A DNA stretch of 64,000 bases from Pseudomonas fluorescens (GCF_040448305.1 NZ_CP148752.1:930001-994000); one strand, 5' to 3'. Positions 1 through 10,471 are shown, counted from the stretch's first letter. Notes: generated from the sequence alone by a model not told the origin. Numbers and translations are program-made.

Positions 1-29
1 ACAAGAAACCAGAGCAGTCAGCCCAATGA
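1..29 (+). CDS. 3' end of an upstream gene, probably mlaC
   Basis: Reading from base 3 gives KKPEQSAQ and then a TGA at 27-29, which overlaps the mlaB start as ATGA. In Pseudomonas and many other proteobacteria the gene just before mlaB is mlaC, the periplasmic phospholipid carrier. The identity comes from gene order only; the eight visible residues carry no diagnostic motif. Confidence 0.45.
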
Positions 30-331
30 GTGAGTCGGCAGTCCAGATGGACGAAGCAGGCGAGCTGCGACTCAGTGGCGTGCTGGATTACCGCACCGGC
101 CCTGGCCTGCGCGAGCAGGGCAAGGCGCTGATCAAGGCCAGCAAGGCTGCGGCGCTGGTGGTCGATTGCTCGGCGGTGACCAAGTCCAGCAGTGTTGGTT
201 TGTCGTTGTTGCTGTGCTTTATCCGCGATGCGCAGGCGGCCGGCAAGGCCCTGAGCATCCACGGGATGCCGGAAGACATGCGTGAAATCGCTCAGGTCAG
301 CGAGATGACCGAGCTGTTGGCGCACCCCTGA
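26..331 (+). CDS. mlaB: MlaB-like STAS-domain protein of the phospholipid asymmetry transporter
   Basis: The 101-residue protein is a single STAS domain. It shows the VDCSAVTKSSSVGLSLLL segment around residues 46-63, where STAS proteins carry the conserved Ser/Thr and SVGL turn. MlaB is the small cytoplasmic subunit that stabilises the MlaFE ABC transporter, which moves phospholipids between outer and inner membrane. The start overlaps the stop of the preceding gene, so the two are translationally coupled. A strong terminator follows directly, so mlaB ends its operon. The STAS fold is clear; MlaB is favoured over an anti-sigma antagonist because ibaG and murA follow, as in the conserved mla locus. 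Confidence 0.85.
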   Translation: MSESAVQMDEAGELRLSGVLDYRTGPGLREQGKALIKASKAAALVVDCSAVTKSSSVGLSLLLCFIRDAQAAGKALSIHGMPEDMREIAQVSEMTELLAHP

Positions 332-342
332 CACGCATCTAT

Positions 343-399
343 AAAAAAGCCCCCCGTCCGAGTCCTGCTTGGCGGGGTTCGCAGGCGCGGGGCTTTTTT
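343..399 (+). terminator. Rho-independent terminator after mlaB
   Basis: An A-run and GCCCC(C)CG arm pair with CGCGGGGC followed by a T-run, enclosing a long GC-rich loop. The A- and T-flanks make it usable in both directions, but only mlaB ends here. Confidence 0.75.
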
Positions 400-445
400 G
401 TATGATGTCCGACCCGCGCGCACAGGGCGCCGATTGAGGTTGAGC

Positions 446-685
446 ATGCAGGCCGTAGAAGTGAAGAGCTTCCTAGAAGGAAAGCTGCCCGGAACGAAAG
501 TAGAAGTCGAGGGCGAAGGCTGCAATTTCCAGCTGAACGTGATTAGCGATGAACTGGCGGCGTTGAGCCCGGTGAAGCGTCAGCAGCAGATCTATGCCCA
601 TTTGAACCCGTGGATCACCGATGGCAGCATCCATGCGGTCACTATGAAATTTTTCAGCAGCGCGGCCTGGGCCGAGCGCACCTGA
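446..685 (+). CDS. ibaG: BolA-family protein IbaG
   Basis: A 79-residue BolA-like protein. BolA/IbaG proteins bind monothiol glutaredoxins and [2Fe-2S] clusters and act in iron-sulfur and acid-stress physiology. The C-terminal part HAVTMKFFSSAAWAERT matches the family ending around the invariant H-x-(L/V)-x-(L/M)-K-x-F. I chose the ATG at 446 because it gives the usual length; an upstream in-frame start at 398 would lie inside the mlaB terminator. Its position directly before murA is the standard gammaproteobacterial order (ibaG-murA). The gap to murA is 22 bases, so both are probably co-transcribed. Confidence 0.88.
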   Translation: MQAVEVKSFLEGKLPGTKVEVEGEGCNFQLNVISDELAALSPVKRQQQIYAHLNPWITDGSIHAVTMKFFSSAAWAERT

Positions 686-707
686 GCCCAAGGGCGTCGA
701 GATTCTT

Positions 708-1973
708 ATGGATAAATTGATTATTACTGGCGGTGCTCGTCTTGACGGCGAAATCCGCATCTCCGGGGCAAAGAACTCTGCCCTGCCGATCCTGGCTGCC
801 ACCTTGCTGTGCGATGGCCCGGTGACCGTGGCCAACCTGCCGCACCTGCACGACATCACCACCATGATCGAGCTGTTCGGCCGCATGGGCATTGAGCCGG
901 TGATCGACGAGAAACTCGCCGTCGAAATCGACCCGCGCACCATCAAGACCCTGGTCGCACCGTACGAACTGGTTAAAACCATGCGTGCGTCGATTCTGGT
1001 ACTGGGCCCGATGGTTGCCCGTTTCGGTGAAGCCGAAGTCGCCTTGCCTGGCGGTTGCGCCATCGGTTCGCGTCCGGTTGACCTGCACATCCGTGGCCTG
1101 GAAGCCATGGGCGCAGTCATCGACGTCGAAGGCGGCTACATCAAGGCCAAGGCGCCTGAAGGCGGCCTGCGCGGTGCGCACTTCTTCTTCGACACCGTCA
1201 GTGTGACCGGTACCGAAAACATCATGATGGCCGCAGCGCTGGCCAAAGGCCGCAGCGTCCTGGCTAACGCCGCGCGCGAGCCTGAAGTGGTCGACCTGGC
1301 GAACTTCCTGAACGCCATGGGTGCCAAGGTTTCCGGCGCCGGTACCGACACCATCACCATCGATGGCGTCGAGCGTCTGCACACCACCACTTACAAAGTG
1401 ATGCCAGACCGTATCGAAACCGGTACCTACCTGGTTGCCGCTGCCGTGACCGGCGGCCGCGTGAAGGTCAAGGACACCGATCCGACCATCCTCGAAGCCG
1501 TTCTGGAAAAGCTCCGTGAGTCCGGTGCCGAAATTACCTGCGGCGAAGACTGGATCGAGCTGAACATGCACGGTAAGCGTCCGAAAGCTGTCAACGTGCG
1601 GACCGCTCCGTACCCGGCGTTCCCGACTGACATGCAGGCGCAGTTCATCTCCCTCAACGCCATTGCCGAAGGCACCGGTGCTGTGATCGAGACGATCTTC
1701 GAAAACCGCTTCATGCACGTCTACGAGCTGCACCGCATGGGCGCCAAGATCCAGGTCGAAGGCAATACCGCCATCGTTACCGGCACCGAAAAACTCAAGG
1801 GCGCGCCAGTGATGGCGACCGACCTGCGTGCTTCGGCCAGCCTGGTGATCTCGGCGCTGATCGCCGAAGGCGACACCCTGATCGACCGCATCTACCACAT
1901 AGACCGTGGCTACGAGTGCATCGAAGAAAAACTGCAGATGCTGGGCGCCAAGATCCGCCGCGTTCCGGGCTAG
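708..1973 (+). CDS. murA: UDP-N-acetylglucosamine 1-carboxyvinyltransferase
   Basis: MurA transfers enolpyruvate from PEP to UDP-GlcNAc, the first committed step of peptidoglycan synthesis, in the cytoplasm. The 421 residues are full length for the family. Visible active-site elements are K22-N23 in SGAKNSALP and the catalytic cysteine C117 in the loop LPGGCAIGSRPVD, the residue alkylated by fosfomycin. A cysteine here, rather than aspartate, predicts fosfomycin-sensitive chemistry. It follows ibaG closely and is followed by hisG after 128 bases, as in other pseudomonads. Confidence 0.97.
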   Translation: MDKLIITGGARLDGEIRISGAKNSALPILAATLLCDGPVTVANLPHLHDITTMIELFGRMGIEPVIDEKLAVEIDPRTIKTLVAPYELVKTMRASILVLGPMVARFGEAEVALPGGCAIGSRPVDLHIRGLEAMGAVIDVEGGYIKAKAPEGGLRGAHFFFDTVSVTGTENIMMAAALAKGRSVLANAAREPEVVDLANFLNAMGAKVSGAGTDTITIDGVERLHTTTYKVMPDRIETGTYLVAAAVTGGRVKVKDTDPTILEAVLEKLRESGAEITCGEDWIELNMHGKRPKAVNVRTAPYPAFPTDMQAQFISLNAIAEGTGAVIETIFENRFMHVYELHRMGAKIQVEGNTAIVTGTEKLKGAPVMATDLRASASLVISALIAEGDTLIDRIYHIDRGYECIEEKLQMLGAKIRRVPG

Positions 1974-2101
1974 TTGTTACAGATGGGGCACAGGGACGTG
2001 CCCATTGGTTTTGTTTCAAGTCGAGCCGGTTTCCGGCTCGATGTGTGTCCGGCGCCATTTGCGACCGGGCATGAGTACCTTGATAAGGACTGACGTTTCC
2101 C

Positions 2102-2737
2102 ATGTTGACCATCGCACTGTCCAAGGGCCGCATCCTTGACGACACCCTGCCGCTTCTGGCTGAAGCGGGCATCGTGCCGACCGAGAATCCGGACAAGAGC
2201 CGCAAGCTGATCATTCCCACGACCCAGGAAGATGTACGCCTGCTGATCGTGCGTGCCACCGATGTGCCGACCTATGTCGAACATGGTGCCGCCGACCTCG
2301 GTGTTGCCGGTAAAGATGTGCTGATGGAATATGGCGGCCAGGGCCTGTACGAGCCACTGGACCTGCAAATTGCCCAGTGCAAGTTGATGACTGCCGGCAA
2401 GGTTGGCGCGGTCGAGCCCAAGGGTCGCCTGCGCATCGCCACCAAGTTCGTCAACGTTGCCAAGCGTTACTACGCTGAGCAGGGTCGTCAGGTCGACATC
2501 ATCAAGCTGTACGGCTCGATGGAGCTGGCACCGCTGATCGGCCTTGCCGACAAGATCATCGACGTGGTCGACACCGGTAACACACTGCGGGCCAACGGCC
2601 TGGAGCCACAGGATTTCATTGCTGCCATCAGCTCCCGGCTGATCGTCAACAAAGCTTCGATGAAGATGCAGCACGCCCGTATCCAGGCGTTGATCGACAC
2701 CCTGCGCAAGGCAGTGGAGTCTCGACACCGCGGCTGA
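2102..2737 (+). CDS. hisG: ATP phosphoribosyltransferase, short form
   Basis: HisG joins ATP and PRPP to start histidine synthesis. At 211 residues this is the short (HisG-S) type, which lacks the C-terminal regulatory domain and works only with HisZ. No hisZ is in this window, so it must lie elsewhere. Typical segments are LSKGRILDDTLPLL near the N-terminus and the PRPP-binding loop IIDVVDTGNTLRANGL around residues 155-170. It is the first of three his genes. A hairpin in the gap to hisD may separate their expression. Confidence 0.96.
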   Translation: MLTIALSKGRILDDTLPLLAEAGIVPTENPDKSRKLIIPTTQEDVRLLIVRATDVPTYVEHGAADLGVAGKDVLMEYGGQGLYEPLDLQIAQCKLMTAGKVGAVEPKGRLRIATKFVNVAKRYYAEQGRQVDIIKLYGSMELAPLIGLADKIIDVVDTGNTLRANGLEPQDFIAAISSRLIVNKASMKMQHARIQALIDTLRKAVESRHRG

Positions 2738-2790
2738 TTCACCCGCGCGACGTTAAGTCGCGCCCGTCTATCCGCCTCATAGCCAGAATT

Positions 2791-2840
2791 CTCAGGTGCC
2801 CAAGCGGAAACGACTGCTAAGTTAGGGCGCCTGAGTTTTT
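2791..2840 (+). terminator. Hairpin with T-run between hisG and hisD
   Basis: CTCAGGTGCCC pairs with GGGCGCCTGAG (11 pairs, one G-U) across a 23-base loop and is followed by TTTTT. It could terminate or attenuate transcription between hisG and hisD. The long loop makes it weaker than the other terminators in this window. Confidence 0.5.
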
Positions 2841-2863
2841 GCCATTCCTATGAGGCTCTCGCT

Positions 2864-4189
2864 ATGACCGCACCGACTGCAATTCGCCGACTCAACGCTG
2901 CTGACCCGGATTTCGCGCATCATCTGGATCATCTGCTGAGCTGGGAAAGTGTGTCTGACGACTCGGTCAATCAGCGGGTGCTGGACATCATCAAGGCCGT
3001 GCGTGAGCGTGGCGACGCGGCACTGGTGGACTTTACCCGGCAGTTCGACGGCCTGGACGTGAAGTCCATGGCCGACCTGATCCTGCCGCGCGAGCGTCTG
3101 GAGCTGGCGCTCACCCGCATCTCCGTGCCTCAGCGCGAAGCCCTGGAAGTCGCCGCCGCCCGTGTGCGCAGCTACCACGAAAAACAGAAGCAGGACTCCT
3201 GGAGCTACACCGAGGCCGACGGCACCGTGCTGGGCCAGAAAGTCACGCCGCTGGACCGCGCCGGCCTGTACGTACCGGGCGGCAAGGCGTCGTACCCGTC
3301 GTCGGTGTTGATGAACGCGATTCCGGCCAAGGTCGCCGGCGTCACCGAAGTGGTCATGGTGGTGCCGACCCCGCGCGGTGAAATCAACGAACTTGTGCTG
3401 GCTGCTGCCTGCATCGCCGGCGTCGACCGTGTGTTCACCATCGGTGGCGCTCAAGCCGTTGCTGCATTGGCTTACGGCACCGAAAGCGTGCCGAAGGTCG
3501 ATAAAGTGGTCGGCCCGGGCAACATCTATGTCGCCACCGCCAAGCGCCACGTGTTTGGCCAGGTTGGTATCGACATGATCGCCGGGCCCTCCGAGATCCT
3601 CGTGGTGTGCGACGGCCAGACCGATCCGGACTGGATCGCCATGGACCTGTTCTCCCAGGCCGAGCACGACGAAGACGCCCAGGCGATTCTGGTCTGCCCC
3701 GACGCCGAGTTCCTCGACAAGGTCGCCGCCAGCATCGCCAAGCTGATGCCGACCATGGAGCGCGCCGCGATCATCGAGACCTCGATCAATGGCCGTGGTG
3801 CACTGATCAAGGTGCGTGACATGGAGCAAGCCATCGAAGTGGCCAACCGCATCGCGCCGGAGCACCTCGAATTGTCCGTTGCCGATCCACAAGCCTGGCT
3901 GCCGCAAATCCGCCACGCCGGTGCGATCTTCATGGGGCGTCACACCTCCGAAGCCCTGGGCGACTATTGCGCAGGCCCGAACCACGTGTTGCCGACTTCC
4001 GGCACTGCCCGGTTCTCCTCGCCACTGGGTGTGTACGACTTCCAGAAACGCTCGTCGATCATTTTCTGTTCCGAACAGGGTGCTTCCGAGTTGGGCAAAA
4101 CCGCTTCCGTGCTGGCCCGTGGCGAGTCGCTGACCGCCCATGCCCGCAGCGCCGAATACCGCATCGTTGACGACAAGCAGGTGAAATGA
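2864..4189 (+). CDS. hisD: Histidinol dehydrogenase
   Basis: HisD performs the last two oxidations of histidine synthesis, L-histidinol to L-histidine, using NAD and a zinc ion. The 441-residue protein is full length. Family landmarks are the segment VVGPGNIYVATAKRHVFG around residues 210-227 and DLFSQAEHDEDAQA about 40 residues further on, which contains conserved Gln/His zinc-site residues. The ATG at 2864 follows a purine-rich stretch. The last codon overlaps the hisC start by four bases (ATGA), so the two are translationally coupled. Confidence 0.97.
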   Translation: MTAPTAIRRLNAADPDFAHHLDHLLSWESVSDDSVNQRVLDIIKAVRERGDAALVDFTRQFDGLDVKSMADLILPRERLELALTRISVPQREALEVAAARVRSYHEKQKQDSWSYTEADGTVLGQKVTPLDRAGLYVPGGKASYPSSVLMNAIPAKVAGVTEVVMVVPTPRGEINELVLAAACIAGVDRVFTIGGAQAVAALAYGTESVPKVDKVVGPGNIYVATAKRHVFGQVGIDMIAGPSEILVVCDGQTDPDWIAMDLFSQAEHDEDAQAILVCPDAEFLDKVAASIAKLMPTMERAAIIETSINGRGALIKVRDMEQAIEVANRIAPEHLELSVADPQAWLPQIRHAGAIFMGRHTSEALGDYCAGPNHVLPTSGTARFSSPLGVYDFQKRSSIIFCSEQGASELGKTASVLARGESLTAHARSAEYRIVDDKQVK

Positions 4190-5244
4190 ACATGAGTAAA
4201 TTCTGGAGCCCGTTCGTCAAGGATCTGGTGCCTTACGTGCCGGGCGAACAACCCAAGCTGACCAAACTGGTCAAGCTAAACACCAACGAAAACCCGTACG
4301 GCCCATCGCCAAAAGCCCTCGCGGCGATGCAAACCGAACTCAATGACAATCTGCGTCTGTACCCGGACCCGAACAGCGACCTGCTCAAGCAAGCCGTTGC
4401 CAGGTACTACGGCGTGCAAGGCAATCAGGTGTTCCTCGGCAACGGTTCCGATGAAGTGCTGGCGCACATCTTCCACGGTTTGTTGCAACACGATCAGCCG
4501 CTGCTGTTCCCGGACATCAGCTACAGCTTCTACCCGGTCTACTGCGGGTTGTACGGCATCAAGTTCGACGCGGTGCCGCTGGACGAGCAGTTCCAGATCA
4601 ACCCGGCGGACTACGCCAAACCGAACGGCGGGATCATCTTCCCTAACCCGAATGCGCCGACCGGTTGCCTGTTGGCGCTGGAAGCGGTGGAGCAGATTCT
4701 CAAGGCCAGCCCGGATTCGGTGGTGGTGGTCGACGAAGCCTACATCGATTTCGGCGGCGAGACGGCAATCTCCCTGGTCGATCGTTATCCAAACCTGCTG
4801 GTGACCCAGACCCTGTCCAAGTCCCGTTCCCTGGCCGGTCTGCGGGTAGGCCTGGCGGTCGGCCATCCCGACCTGATCGAGGCGCTGGAGCGGATCAAGA
4901 ACAGCTTCAACTCCTATCCGCTGGATCGCATGGCGAATGTCGGCGCTGCCGCCGCGTTCGACGATCGCGAGTATTTCGACAAGACCTGCCGGTTGGTGAT
5001 CGAGAATCGCGAGAAGGTCGTTGCACAGCTAGAGGAGAAGGGTTTTGAAGTGCTGCCATCGGCGGCGAACTTCATTTTCGCCCGTCACCCCCGGCACGAT
5101 GCGGCGGGGCTTGCGGCGAAGCTGCGCGAGCAAGGCGTGATCGTTCGGCACTTCAAGCAGGAGCGGATTGCCCAGTTCCTGCGGATCTCCATCGGCACGC
5201 CAGAGCAGAACCAGGCGCTGATCGACGGCCTCGGCGACCTCTAA
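4186..5244 (+). CDS. hisC: Histidinol-phosphate aminotransferase
   Basis: A fold-type I PLP aminotransferase that converts imidazole-acetol phosphate and glutamate to histidinol phosphate. The 352 residues match the family. The PLP-binding lysine is K212 in TLSKSRSLAGLRVG, and NPNAPTG lies earlier in the chain. Two starts are possible: 4186, which overlaps the hisD stop, or the ATG two codons later at 4192. It is the last gene of the murA-hisGDC block; a REP pair follows. Confidence 0.95.
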   Translation: MNMSKFWSPFVKDLVPYVPGEQPKLTKLVKLNTNENPYGPSPKALAAMQTELNDNLRLYPDPNSDLLKQAVARYYGVQGNQVFLGNGSDEVLAHIFHGLLQHDQPLLFPDISYSFYPVYCGLYGIKFDAVPLDEQFQINPADYAKPNGGIIFPNPNAPTGCLLALEAVEQILKASPDSVVVVDEAYIDFGGETAISLVDRYPNLLVTQTLSKSRSLAGLRVGLAVGHPDLIEALERIKNSFNSYPLDRMANVGAAAAFDDREYFDKTCRLVIENREKVVAQLEEKGFEVLPSAANFIFARHPRHDAAGLAAKLREQGVIVRHFKQERIAQFLRISIGTPEQNQALIDGLGDL

Positions 5245-5260
5245 ACCACCCTCAAAACCT

Positions 5261-5349
5261 GTGGGAGCGAGCCTGCTCGCGATAAGGCCATAACACTCAA
5301 CATCTTTGTTGACTGTTAAATCGCCATCGCGAGCAGGCTCGCTCCCACA
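5261..5349. repeat. REP pair (REPIN), GTGGGAG type
   Basis: GTGGGAGCGAGCCTGCTCGC and its reverse complement face inward across about 45 bases. It lies between the convergent hisC and algW genes and could fold into one large hairpin in RNA of either strand. Confidence 0.9.
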
Positions 5350-5366
5350 TTGGTTTTGGCTACAGC

Positions 5367-6527
<1,161 letters not shown>

Positions 6528-6630
6528 TAAGCAGTTCCTGAGAGAGTTGCAGGCGGTATGAGACCGCTCATAATGACGCGCATTATACGAGGCCGCACGC
6601 GCCTCTGAACGGGATATTTAGGAGTCTTTC

Positions 6631-7389
6631 ATGGCCGTCGCCCTGAGCACCCTGGTCGAAGAAGCCGACCGTTACCTCAACAGCGCCAAAATCGCCGATT
6701 ACTGCCCCAACGGCTTGCAAGTCGAAGGCCGTCCGCAAGTGATGCGCATTGTCAGTGGTGTCACCGCCAGCCAGGCCTTGCTCGATGCGGCCGTGGAGGC
6801 CAGTGCCGACCTGGTGCTGGTGCATCATGGCTACTTCTGGAAAGGCGAGAACCCGTGCATCACCGGCATGAAACAGCGCCGCTTGAAGACCCTGCTCAAG
6901 CACGATATCAGCCTGTTGTCCTATCACCTGCCGCTGGACCTGCACCCGGACGTCGGCAATAACGTGCAGCTCGCGCGGCAACTCGACATCACCGTCGAAG
7001 GTCCGCTGGACCCGGACAATCTGAAGATCGTCGGCCTGGTCGGCTCGCTGAATGAGCCGATGATGCCCCGGGATTTCGCCCGCCGCGTCCAGGAAGTGAT
7101 GGGGCGTGAGCCGCTGTTGATCGAAGGCAGCGCCATGGTCCGCCGTATCGGCTGGTGCACCGGTGGTGGCCAGGGTTACATCGATCAGGCCATTCTGGCC
7201 GGCGTCGATCTGTACCTCAGCGGCGAGGCTTCCGAGCAAACCTTCCACAGCGCCCGGGAAAACGACATCAGCTTCATTGCCGCCGGTCACCATGCGACCG
7301 AGCGCTACGGCGTTCAGGCGCTGGGGGATTATCTGGCGCGGCGCTTTGCGTTGGAACACATCTTCATCGATTGTCCGAATCCGATCTGA
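6631..7389 (+). CDS. NIF3-like dinuclear-metal-centre protein
   Basis: The 252-residue protein belongs to the NIF3/YbgI family, toroidal hexamers with a two-metal site. The best-supported role of bacterial members is as a GTP cyclohydrolase I-like or metal-dependent hydrolase, but the true substrate is unsettled. Metal-ligand motifs are visible: LVHHGYFWKGE near residues 64-74 and AAGHHATERYG near 217-227. A GGAG ribosome site sits eight bases before the ATG. The gene diverges from algW and precedes cysD in pseudomonads, with no known functional tie. Confidence 0.9.
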   Translation: MAVALSTLVEEADRYLNSAKIADYCPNGLQVEGRPQVMRIVSGVTASQALLDAAVEASADLVLVHHGYFWKGENPCITGMKQRRLKTLLKHDISLLSYHLPLDLHPDVGNNVQLARQLDITVEGPLDPDNLKIVGLVGSLNEPMMPRDFARRVQEVMGREPLLIEGSAMVRRIGWCTGGGQGYIDQAILAGVDLYLSGEASEQTFHSARENDISFIAAGHHATERYGVQALGDYLARRFALEHIFIDCPNPI

Positions 7390-7400
7390 AACGCCATCCC

Positions 7401-7500
7401 TGTAGGAGCGAGCCTGCTCGCGATGAACCCGAGAACACCGCGGGGTGTCAGGCTCCCAGCGTTATCGTTGACGACCATCGCGAGCAGGCTCGCTCCTACA
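7401..7500. repeat. REP pair (REPIN), 100-bp TGTAGGAG type
   Basis: TGTAGGAGCGAGCCTGCTCG and its reverse complement bound an exactly 100-bp element. Read on the minus strand, its interior matches the elements at 17754 and 49641 (GATGGTCGTCAACGATAACG and similar). Confidence 0.9.
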
Positions 7501-7645
7501 GGGGGTGCGTTTGGCCCAAACGCGGGGGCATATTCATATGCTCTTTCGATCTAGTTGGCGTCCTGATTAGAAGAGGTCGCTGTGCTAGGATCCCCGCTCG
7601 AACACGGCCCGCTGGCCGTTCATAAGAAAGTTTTCGTGAGTAGCC

Positions 7646-8563
7646 ATGGTCGACAAACTGACGCATCTGAAACAGCTGGAGGCGGAAAGCATCCACATCA
7701 TCCGCGAGGTGGCCGCCGAGTTCGATAACCCGGTGATGCTGTACTCCATCGGTAAAGATTCCGCCGTGATGCTGCATCTGGCACGCAAGGCGTTCTTCCC
7801 GGGCAAGCTGCCGTTTCCGGTGATGCACGTCGACACTCGCTGGAAATTCAAGGAGATGTACAGCTTCCGCGACAAGATGGTCGCCGAGCTGGGCCTCGAC
7901 CTGATCACCCACGTCAACCCGGACGGCGTGGCGCAGGACATCAACCCGTTCACCCACGGCAGCGCCAAGCACACCGACATCATGAAGACCGAGGGCCTGA
8001 AGCAGGCACTCGACAAGTATGGTTTCGACGCAGCATTCGGCGGCGCCCGTCGCGATGAAGAGAAATCCCGCGCGAAAGAGCGTGTGTACTCGTTCCGCGA
8101 CAGCAAGCACCGCTGGGATCCGAAAAACCAGCGCCCCGAACTGTGGAACGTCTACAACGGCAAGGTCAACAAGGGCGAGTCGATCCGCGTCTTCCCACTG
8201 TCGAACTGGACCGAGCTGGACATCTGGCAGTACATCTACCTTGAAGGCATCCCGATCGTTCCGCTGTACTTCGCCGCCGAGCGTGAAGTCATCGAGAAGA
8301 ACGGCACGCTGATCATGATCGACGACGAGCGCATCCTCGAGCACCTGAGCGATGAAGACAAAGCGCGCATCGTCAAAAAGAAAGTGCGTTTCCGTACCCT
8401 TGGTTGCTACCCGTTGACGGGCGCGGTGGAGTCCGAGGCCGAAAGCCTCACGGACATCATTCAGGAAATGCTCCTGACGCGAACTTCCGAGCGCCAGGGC
8501 CGTGTCATCGACCACGATGGCGCAGGCTCGATGGAAGACAAAAAACGTCAGGGTTATTTCTAA
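7646..8563 (+). CDS. cysD: Sulfate adenylyltransferase subunit 2
   Basis: CysD is the catalytic subunit of ATP sulfurylase. It adenylates sulfate to APS, driven by GTP hydrolysis on CysN. The 305 residues begin with a PP-loop, SIGKDS at 34-39, as expected for this adenylyl-transferring ATPase family. The gene ends in the usual MEDKKRQGYF tail. Nine bases separate it from cysNC, so the pair forms one operon. In pseudomonads it is expected to be CysB-controlled; I could not identify a specific CysB site upstream. Confidence 0.97.
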   Translation: MVDKLTHLKQLEAESIHIIREVAAEFDNPVMLYSIGKDSAVMLHLARKAFFPGKLPFPVMHVDTRWKFKEMYSFRDKMVAELGLDLITHVNPDGVAQDINPFTHGSAKHTDIMKTEGLKQALDKYGFDAAFGGARRDEEKSRAKERVYSFRDSKHRWDPKNQRPELWNVYNGKVNKGESIRVFPLSNWTELDIWQYIYLEGIPIVPLYFAAEREVIEKNGTLIMIDDERILEHLSDEDKARIVKKKVRFRTLGCYPLTGAVESEAESLTDIIQEMLLTRTSERQGRVIDHDGAGSMEDKKRQGYF

Positions 8564-8572
8564 GGGGTTGTC

Positions 8573-10471
8573 ATGTCGCACGTATCTGATTTGATCAGCG
8601 AGGACATCCTCGCCTACCTGGGCCAGCACGAACGTAAAGAGCTGCTGCGCTTTCTGACCTGCGGTAACGTCGACGACGGCAAGAGCACCCTGATCGGGCG
8701 CCTGCTGCACGACTCCAAGATGATCTACGAAGATCACCTGGAAGCCATTACCCGCGACTCGAAAAAAGTCGGCACCACCGGTGAAGACATCGACCTGGCG
8801 CTGCTGGTCGACGGCCTGCAGGCCGAGCGTGAGCAAGGCATCACCATCGATGTTGCGTACCGCTACTTCTCTACCGCCAAGCGCAAATTCATCATCGCCG
8901 ACACCCCTGGCCATGAGCAGTACACCCGCAACATGGCCACCGGTGCTTCCACCTGTGACTTGGCGATCATCCTGGTCGACGCCCGTTACGGCGTGCAGAC
9001 CCAGACCCGTCGCCACAGCTTCATCGCCTCGCTGCTGGGCATCAAGCACATCGTTGTGGCCATCAACAAGATGGACCTCAAGGACTTCGACCAGGGCGTG
9101 TTCGAGTCGATCAAGGCCGATTACCTGCAGTTCGCCGAAGGCTTGAAGATGAAGCCCACCACGATGCACTTCGTGCCGATGTCGGCTTTGAAGGGCGACA
9201 ACGTGGTGAACAAGTCCGAGCGTTCGCCGTGGTACACCGGCCAGTCGCTGATGGAAATCCTCGAGACCGTGGAAGTGGCGGGCGATCGCAACTTCACCGA
9301 CCTGCGTTTCCCGGTGCAGTACGTCAACCGTCCGAACCTGAACTTCCGTGGCTTCGCCGGTACGCTGGCCAGCGGCATCGTCAAGAAAGGCGACGAAGTC
9401 GTGGTGCTGCCGTCGGGCAAGAGCAGCCGCGTGAAATCCATCGTCACCTTCGAAGGTGAACTGGAGCACGCAGGTCCTGGTCAGGCAGTCACGCTGACCA
9501 TGGAAGACGAAATCGATATCTCCCGTGGCGATCTGTTGGTTCACGCCGACAACGTGCCGCCGGTGACCGACAGCTTCGAAGCCATGCTGGTGTGGATGGC
9601 TGAAGAGCCGATGCTGCCGGGCAAGAAATACGACATCAAACGCGCCACCAGTTACGTGCCGGGCTCCATCGCCAGCATCGTCAACAAGGTCGACGTGAAC
9701 ACCCTGGAAGAAGGTCCGGCCAGCGCGTTGCAACTGAACGAAATCGGCAAGGTCAAGATCGCGCTCGATGCGCCGATTGCCCTCGACGGTTACGACAGCA
9801 ACCGCACCACCGGCGCCTTCATCATCATCGACCGCTTGACCAACGGCACCGTTGGCGCGGGCATGATCGTCGCCCAGCCGTTGGCCCATGGCACCAGCAC
9901 GCACCACGGCAAACTGGCCCACGTCGCCACCGAAGAACGCGCGCAGCGCTTCGGCCAGCAACCGGCCACCGTGTTGTTCAGCGGCCTGTCGGGCGCGGGC
10001 AAAAGCACCCTGGCGTATGCGGTTGAACGCAAGTTGTTCGACCTTGGCCGTGCGGTGTTCGTACTCGATGGCCAGAACCTGCGTCACGACCTGAACAAAG
10101 GTCTGCCACAGGATCGCGCCGGGCGTACCGAGAACTGGCGTCGTGCCGCGCACGTTGCGCGTCAGTTCAACGAAGCCGGTCTGCTGACCCTCGCAGCGTT
10201 CGTTGCCCCGAGTGCTGAAGGTCGTGAACAGGCCCGGGAACTGATCGGCAAGGAGCGTCTGCTGACGGTCTACGTCCAGGCTTCGCCGACAGTCTGCGCC
10301 GAGCGTGATCCGCAAGGCCTGTACGCGGCGGCCGGGGATAACATCCCGGGCGAGTCCTTCCCATACGACGTGCCGCTGGATGCCGATCTGGTGATCGACA
10401 CCCAGTCCGTTTCGCTGGAGGAAAGCGTCAAGCAAGTGCTGGGTCTGCTGCGTGAGCGTGGTGCGATCTAA
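8573..10471 (+). CDS. cysNC: Bifunctional sulfate adenylyltransferase GTPase / APS kinase
   Basis: The 632-residue protein fuses the CysN GTPase (about 1-450) to a CysC adenylylsulfate kinase (about 455-632). CysN motifs are GNVDDGKST (31-39, G1), DTPGHEQYTRNM (G3) and NKMD (G4). The kinase P-loop GLSGAGKST is near residue 470. With CysD it makes APS and then PAPS for sulfate assimilation. The fusion is usual in pseudomonads. Its last 22 codons and its terminator recur near 13.1 kb on the far side of an inserted island, so the 3' end of this gene is a recombination junction. Confidence 0.96.
   Translation: MSHVSDLISEDILAYLGQHERKELLRFLTCGNVDDGKSTLIGRLLHDSKMIYEDHLEAITRDSKKVGTTGEDIDLALLVDGLQAEREQGITIDVAYRYFSTAKRKFIIADTPGHEQYTRNMATGASTCDLAIILVDARYGVQTQTRRHSFIASLLGIKHIVVAINKMDLKDFDQGVFESIKADYLQFAEGLKMKPTTMHFVPMSALKGDNVVNKSERSPWYTGQSLMEILETVEVAGDRNFTDLRFPVQYVNRPNLNFRGFAGTLASGIVKKGDEVVVLPSGKSSRVKSIVTFEGELEHAGPGQAVTLTMEDEIDISRGDLLVHADNVPPVTDSFEAMLVWMAEEPMLPGKKYDIKRATSYVPGSIASIVNKVDVNTLEEGPASALQLNEIGKVKIALDAPIALDGYDSNRTTGAFIIIDRLTNGTVGAGMIVAQPLAHGTSTHHGKLAHVATEERAQRFGQQPATVLFSGLSGAGKSTLAYAVERKLFDLGRAVFVLDGQNLRHDLNKGLPQDRAGRTENWRRAAHVARQFNEAGLLTLAAFVAPSAEGREQARELIGKERLLTVYVQASPTVCAERDPQGLYAAAGDNIPGESFPYDVPLDADLVIDTQSVSLEESVKQVLGLLRERGAI

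Noticed and set aside
654..1898. Long minus-strand frame opposite murA
   Set aside because: MurA on the plus strand is complete with its active-site motifs; the antisense product has no recognisable domain.
7496..10435. 979-codon open frame on the minus strand across cysD-cysNC
   Set aside because: Antisense to two full-length sulfate-activation genes; long stop-free shadows are common at this GC and codon bias.
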